A DNA stretch of 64,000 nucleotides, from positions 15,325,096-15,389,095 of the forward strand of contig CM034100.1 in NCBI GenBank assembly GCA_019914945.1. Direction: 5' to 3'. Positions 59,293 through 64,000 of the stretch are shown here, piece by piece. Each line of letters opens with the position of its first letter. Position 1 is the stretch's first letter. The DNA is from Typha latifolia (taxonomy: Eukaryota; Streptophyta; Magnoliopsida; Poales; Typhaceae). A program made the position numbers and the translations under genes. The notes below the pieces were generated by a model. The model searched no databases and was not told the origin of the DNA. It saw only the letters and a program-made list of their open reading frames with translations.

Positions 59293-61029
59293 AACCTTCA
59301 AAGTTATTCTCCTCTTCTTCATTCACTTGTGCCGTATCTGGGCAACACGTGAGCTGCTGCACCCCACTGAGGAAGTGAAATCGCCCGCCGCCATTTATCC
59401 GGTTATCCTACCTATCTAGCTATCTAGTAGCCGAAGCCAGCGGAGTGGTTAGTCCCTATCACGCAGACTGGATCGTGAACCCGAGTTGGAAACACATATG
59501 GCCCCACGTAACATGCATGCAGCTGATCGTCTGCGCCATCGGGTGCAGGAACTTGCTGCACTCTGATACTTGGGAGTCGGCCATCGGTTAATTTTATTTA
59601 TTATTTTCTTTTTCCCTATTTTTCCAATATCCAGACTGCAAGTCTGCAAGCAATTAGGCAATCTCTTCCTAAAATGAGTACGGGATTATGGACCATCTCT
59701 TTTGGCAGTAGAGAATTATGACGAATTAGCTGTTGATCTTTTTAACCAACTGAGGTAGGATTGACTTTTCTACTTCTTCTCCATGTGGTTATGGCTTTGC
59801 CAAGTATATGCAAAACCTACCATTCTTTGTCCAAGTTGGTTTATTAATAGGAAAATGACTACATATAGATCATTAGGTTGGCAGGTTATAGTGGTCTTAT
59901 ACATTATCTTGTATAATTTGGTCAGGGATAGATATAAGTAATCCTCTATCTGTTAAGAGGTCAAATACCAAACATTACCTTATTGGCTACCAATAACTAA
60001 TTATTGCCATGCATACAGAAAAGAAGGGATAGGATCAACCAGAGGATAAAGACCTTACAGAAGCTGGTCCCAAACTCAAGCAAGGTAAACCAACCTAAGT
60101 GATGGAATGCAATATTTAGCAAGCATGCATCATGTTATATATTCTAATCCATCTCATTTTAATTCATCCATTCCTCATGTAAAAAGACTGACAAGGCATC
60201 AATGCTGGATGAGGTGATTGAGTACCTGAAGCAGCTACAAGCTCAAGTGCAGATGATGAACCGGATGAGCAGTATGATGATGCCCATGGCCATGCCACAG
60301 CTGCAGATGTCCATGATGGCCAACATGGCCCACATGGCCCAGATGGCCCAAATGGGCATGGGCATGGGCTTATTGGACCCAAATTCACTAGGTCGGGCCG
60401 GGCCTACTGGCGTGCCGCCACACCTTCTCCACCCCTCTGCCTTCCTCCCTCTCGCCGCCACCTCTTGGGATGGCTCTGCAGAGAGGATGCAGCAGCAAGC
60501 TGGGAGAGCCGTCGTGCCAGATCCCTTCTCAGCGTTCGTCGCTTGTCAAGCCGCTCAGGTATTCATTATGTTTTATATTTATATAATGTGTGTTGTGCAT
60601 CATAGAGTGAGACAATAAGATAGGAAGTTAATAATAATGTCCCACTTAAATCTATATTAGTGCAATTTGAATTCGTGAATACTTATACAACATTTGCCTT
60701 TTTAACTATCCGAACACTATCCATATAGAGGCAATAAAATTTGTCAATATGTATATGTGCTAGAGGAGAGAGTTTGAGTGACAGTAAAGAATCAAACAAC
60801 CTCTTCAAAAAAATTAGGGTAAGACTGCACAAGTCGATTAGATCTGGGACCTCGCATTAATGTACACTGAGACACTTGTATTTTTAATGTAAATGTTATT
60901 GATAGTCTGTCTTCTTGACAAAACTTTGATCACTTGCAGCAGCCAGTAGGCATGGATGCATACAGCAGGATGGCAGCTTTATATCAGCAGCTATATCAGC
61001 AGACACAAGCAGGAAACCTAAAGCAGTAG
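58350..61029 (+). CDS. UNE10: UNE10/PIF8-type bHLH transcription factor
   Basis: Phytochrome-interacting bHLH factor related to Arabidopsis UNE10 (PIF8, bHLH16), which binds G-box DNA and represses light responses. Exons 58350-59000, 59097-59213, 60019-60084, 60187-60558 and 60940-61029 join in frame to 431 aa. It starts MSQCVPSWDDIDD like UNE10. The phytochrome B-binding (APB) region is AELTWENGHLSLHG, with His55 where the consensus has Gln. An 11-residue Glu run (223-233) precedes the basic region RSRAAAIHNQSERKRRDRIN (244-263), whose HxxxExxRR residues fit G-box binding. The helix-loop-helix ends near LKQLQAQVQMM, followed by a Met-rich stretch. The C-terminus MDAYSRMAALYQQ is typical of UNE10. 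Exon 1 is strongly GC-rich. Intron 1 appears to start with GC rather than GT. Confidence 0.94.
59261..59291 (+). repeat. Poly-T run in UNE10 intron 2
   Basis: 31 consecutive T residues in the 805-bp intron 59214-60018. Length is likely to vary between individuals and to be error-prone in sequencing. Confidence 0.85.
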
Positions 61030-63057
61030 CTACTGTCATATATCATCATTGCTATTTGATGGTGTTTACGAGCTTAACGATCTCCATTTTTTTTCCCTTC
61101 TCTTTGCATAATTAATCATTTGTCCTGTAAATGTATACATATTAGCACCAAGATTTGCATAATCCTTGGATTTTTATATATTTTTCTGGCTTATGATTCT
61201 TGATAGCTGATGCTAATCAAAACCAAGAGGAATATTGCTGCTACCTATTTAAATTCGATAAAGTGTAGTACGAGCTGGATCAAAATTAAACTCATGTGTA
61301 AATTAAGCAGGTCCTTGTTTTTTAATCTTTGCTATGTCCTCCGGGCATAAATGTAGCTAACCAAAGAGTTTTTGGCAAATATGTTTTGAGATTTTTATGG
61401 GTCTATTCGCAAATAGGCAAAAGATAAGCTTTTCCTTAACTAAAGGCAAAGAAGATGTGATGTGAATAAAAAATAAAAAATAAATGAAAATAAAACACTG
61501 CCATTTGGCATGTTATGGCATGCAAGAAGTGGTGGGAGGAATATGTTTTGAGTCATACTCATGTTCAGTCTCAAAAAGCTTTTCTCAGCCTTCAACAACC
61601 ACAACTATGCATGAGAGTGTCATAGCCCACGTTTCCATCTAAATCTCCACAATTATAGATGTCATACTCCCTAATGGCTTTTCATCATCACATATATCTT
61701 CACATATGATGCAGGGTGTTCAATTGCCAATTTGATCACAAAGCCACAAGAGGAGGAAAAAATATCTTACTCTCAGTAGTCTTTACTGGTTAGAATGTGT
61801 GCATAAAAGATATTTTTCTTTCCTATATAGATCGTGCGCTCATAGGTTAATTATAAAATAGAAAAAAAGATTAATCTTCTCCTATATAAATATTAGATAA
61901 CTAGATCAATCCTTCTTTTTTTTTTTTTTTTTGTGGTGACCTCAAATAATATACATATATTAACTGATGAAAAAGTCATCAAATATTAACTCTAACATCT
62001 AAGAGGGGAAGACAGGCCTGTAACTCTCCTGTTATATATGTTAACTGCTGAGCTATAAAATTCTGGATATTGGGTTTGGATTGGGCTTTCCCATCTTCAA
62101 AACCCCAACTTTAGAGGTTTGGGTCATTGTAGTCTCAGCATAGCTAGACATCAATATCAACTACACTGACACGTAATTAAATGACGAAGCTCTGCATATA
62201 TACATTGTATCAATTGCATTCAACGCCAAGTAGCTAAAATAAACAAATAATAAATAATACGATCACAATCTGATTAAGACTTTGCACGTTTAACTTGATC
62301 AAGAAGAGTAAGTACTTCATATTAATTCCCAGGCCGTCATGCCAAGTAACTGCGGCTAAGGGAGAAGGAATCCCTAAACCTGCCCAAGATTACGGCTCCT
62401 GCTGCAGCCCACGTCATCGTCGATCGAATCCCAGCCATCCAATCGCCATCCGACGTAGACTAATGTGGGGCCCTTGTGGGGGATTCGGACGGCCGGGAAC
62501 CACCATCAACGGCTCGGTTGGCGGGAAGCCTCGATCGCGCGCTGAGATTGGGGAAGTCCACCCGACGGCTGCCTCAAGATTCGCGCCTCGCGGGCCCCGC
62601 CCTAACTGGAATAACGGTCTTCGTCCACTACTAAGCTAATTAGAATATGCTATTATACGTTTAGGGTCGAGAGGAATGTTATGTAACTTAAAGTAAGCAT
62701 ATGCAATAATTAATTTCCCTAGGTATATATATATATATATATATATATATGGTTGATTTTTATAATATAAAGTCAAACTTAAGCATTAGCTTCAACGAAT
62801 GAGTAATGATATATGCATGAATTTGCTCATGGTCATACATCCTATTTTCATACGTTACTACTAAAGCGAGCTATGTGTAGCCTCTTAGCCATGTGCATGC
62901 AAATAAGAGTTACAACTTTATAGATAACGTCCATCTTAATTTCGTCACTCCATCTCTATAAATAGAGCATCAGAATTCTCTTTTGTAACTCACCCAGTAC
63001 TGCTCTTCTCTAGTCGATCTGCTATCTCCTTTACCAAGTGAAAATTAGATAGCAGCA
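61030..63057. other. Intergenic region UNE10 / beta-expansin
   Basis: Two kilobases. It starts with the UNE10 3' UTR and is AT-rich, apart from a GC-rich island at about 62330-62640 and a (TA)n run at 62724-62750. It ends with the expansin promoter. No gene recognised. Confidence 0.6.
62957..62964 (+). promoter_or_regulatory. TATA box of the beta-expansin gene
   Basis: 'TATAAATA' inside 'tctctataaatagagc', 94-101 bp before the ATG at 63058. It implies a start site near 62990 and a leader of about 65 nt. The fit to the plant TATA consensus is very good. Confidence 0.75.
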
Positions 63058-64000
63058 ATGGCCCCTTCTCCTCATCAGGCGCCCTTCTCTTCTTCCATCC
63101 TCTCCTTCATAGCTTTACTATCACTTATCTCAAGCCTTACCCCCTGCACTTGTTTCAATCCAAAGCTCTTGAACAACTCCTTAGCTGCTTCCTCCTCCGG
63201 CTGGTCCCCGGCCGGAGCCACGTGGTACGGGAGCCCTAACGGCGCCGGAAGCGATGGTACGTAATATATGTTTTAAATTTCTCTCTCTCCTTTTTTTTTT
63301 TGCTACATATATATATATATATCAACTACGTGTAGTTATATAACTCACGAGCAAGCTAGATAGCTAAATTATCACTTTTAATATATGTAGGTGGTGCATG
63401 TGGATATCAAGGTGCAGTGGACCTGCCTCCTTTCTCATCCATGATTGCAGCTGGAAACCCTTCTCTCTTCAAATCTGGCAAGGGATGTGGTGCTTGTTAT
63501 CAGGTGACGAAGTCATCATCTAGCTTAAGTTTTTTTCAGAGCAGCTGTAAGTTAATAATACGATGAGCTTAATTTGCTTAAAGATATATATGTATATGAT
63601 CGTCAGGTGAAGTGCACTGGAAATTCTGCATGTTCCGGTAACCCGGTGACCGTCGTCATAACCGATGAGTGCCCCGGCGGCGCGTGTCTTGCTCAGCCAG
63701 TTCACTTCGACCTAAGTGGGACGGCGTTCGGGGGAATGGCGAATCCCGGTCAAGCCGACCAGCTTCGCAACGCCGGAATACTCCAAATACAGTACACTCG
63801 GTGAGCAATATTGATTCAACTTAATTAGCTAGCTATCACAAAAAGAACAGTCTCAGCGATACTGTATGTTTTGGAATCGTAACTAGCTAGTTGGGAAGCT
63901 AGCCAGAGCACGAACTAGTAGTTTCCTCGATTTGGAAGTAAGCTAGATAGGCAGTTAATTAACATTACACAACACTCACTTTTATAGTACTGCATGCAGG
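63058..64000 (+). CDS. Beta-expansin, 5' part (gene runs off the right edge)
   Basis: Beta-expansins are secreted proteins that loosen grass-type cell walls without hydrolysis. Three exons are complete (63058-63256, 63391-63503, 63607-63800); a fourth seems to begin at the very last base, after 'ctgcatgcag'. The visible 168 codons start with a signal peptide (hydrophobic [20 protein letters not shown]). The double-psi barrel follows: [47 protein letters not shown] and the diagnostic [17 protein letters not shown] with its HFD motif. The Cys pattern is intact. The C-terminal pollen-allergen-like binding domain lies outside the window. The start follows a TATA box by about 100 bp. Introns are short (about 100-135 bp) and GT-AG. 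The EXPB subclass cannot be fixed from this part. Confidence 0.95.

Noticed and set aside
62295..62639. 114-codon frame in the GC-rich island
   Set aside because: No signal, motif or relative recognised. Kept as an unexplained GC island rather than called a gene.

Overview
This is nuclear DNA from a flowering plant. The genes are intron-rich, the non-coding sequence is AT-rich, LTR retrotransposons and MITE-like repeats sit in introns, and every recognised product is a plant-type protein. The strongly GC-rich first exon of the bHLH gene and the non-grass repeat landscape suggest a non-grass monocot (palm, banana/ginger or yam type). That placement is inference; I cannot name the species.

Layout: (1) 134-14051, minus strand: the 5' third (eight exons, 234 codons) of the meiotic MutS homologue MSH4. 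The gene runs off the left edge. Intron 5 is 7.7 kb and holds a decayed Ty1-copia element nested in an older repeat. (2) 14.1-17.9 kb: MSH4 promoter, a plastid trnT-like fragment and a solo-LTR-like repeat. (3) 17908-21582, plus: PLAC8/cell-number-regulator membrane protein, with a MITE-like element in its third intron. (4) 23275-27658, plus: complete coatomer alpha subunit (alpha-COP, 1216 aa). (5) 31918-33918, minus: complete formyltetrahydrofolate deformylase PurU (8 exons, 315 aa). (6) 34462-35511, minus: uL18-family ribosomal protein (2 coding exons, 186 aa), with untranslated 5' exons up to about 37.2 kb. (7) About 37.45-55903, plus: a 15-coding-exon gene (about 2158 aa) orthologous to Arabidopsis G2484-1 (At4g17330), an agenet/tudor-like nuclear protein. 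Its 5.8-kb intron holds an antisense Ty1-copia element with LTRs and a perfect 5-bp target-site duplication, and that element is itself split by a hAT-like insertion. (8) 55.9-57.5 kb: repeat-flanked exon-like sequence. (9) 58350-61029, plus: UNE10/PIF8-type bHLH transcription factor (5 exons, 431 aa). (10) 63058 to the right edge, plus: the first three exons of a beta-expansin.

The genes are ordinary single plant loci, not an operon or pathway cluster. They cover meiotic crossover (MSH4), COPI vesicle traffic (alpha-COP), photorespiratory one-carbon metabolism (PurU), organellar translation (uL18), chromatin or RNA binding (G2484-1), phytochrome signalling (UNE10) and wall loosening (expansin). 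I found no convincing unknown multi-gene system. The items most worth a second look are a Gln-to-His change in the phytochrome-binding motif of the bHLH protein, a probable GC-AG intron in the same gene, the nested and antisense retroelements, the repeat array next to MSH4 exon 1, and the bidirectional uL18/G2484-1 promoter. Exon borders were read by eye from splice consensus, reading frame and remembered family sequence. They are frame-consistent throughout but not transcript-verified.
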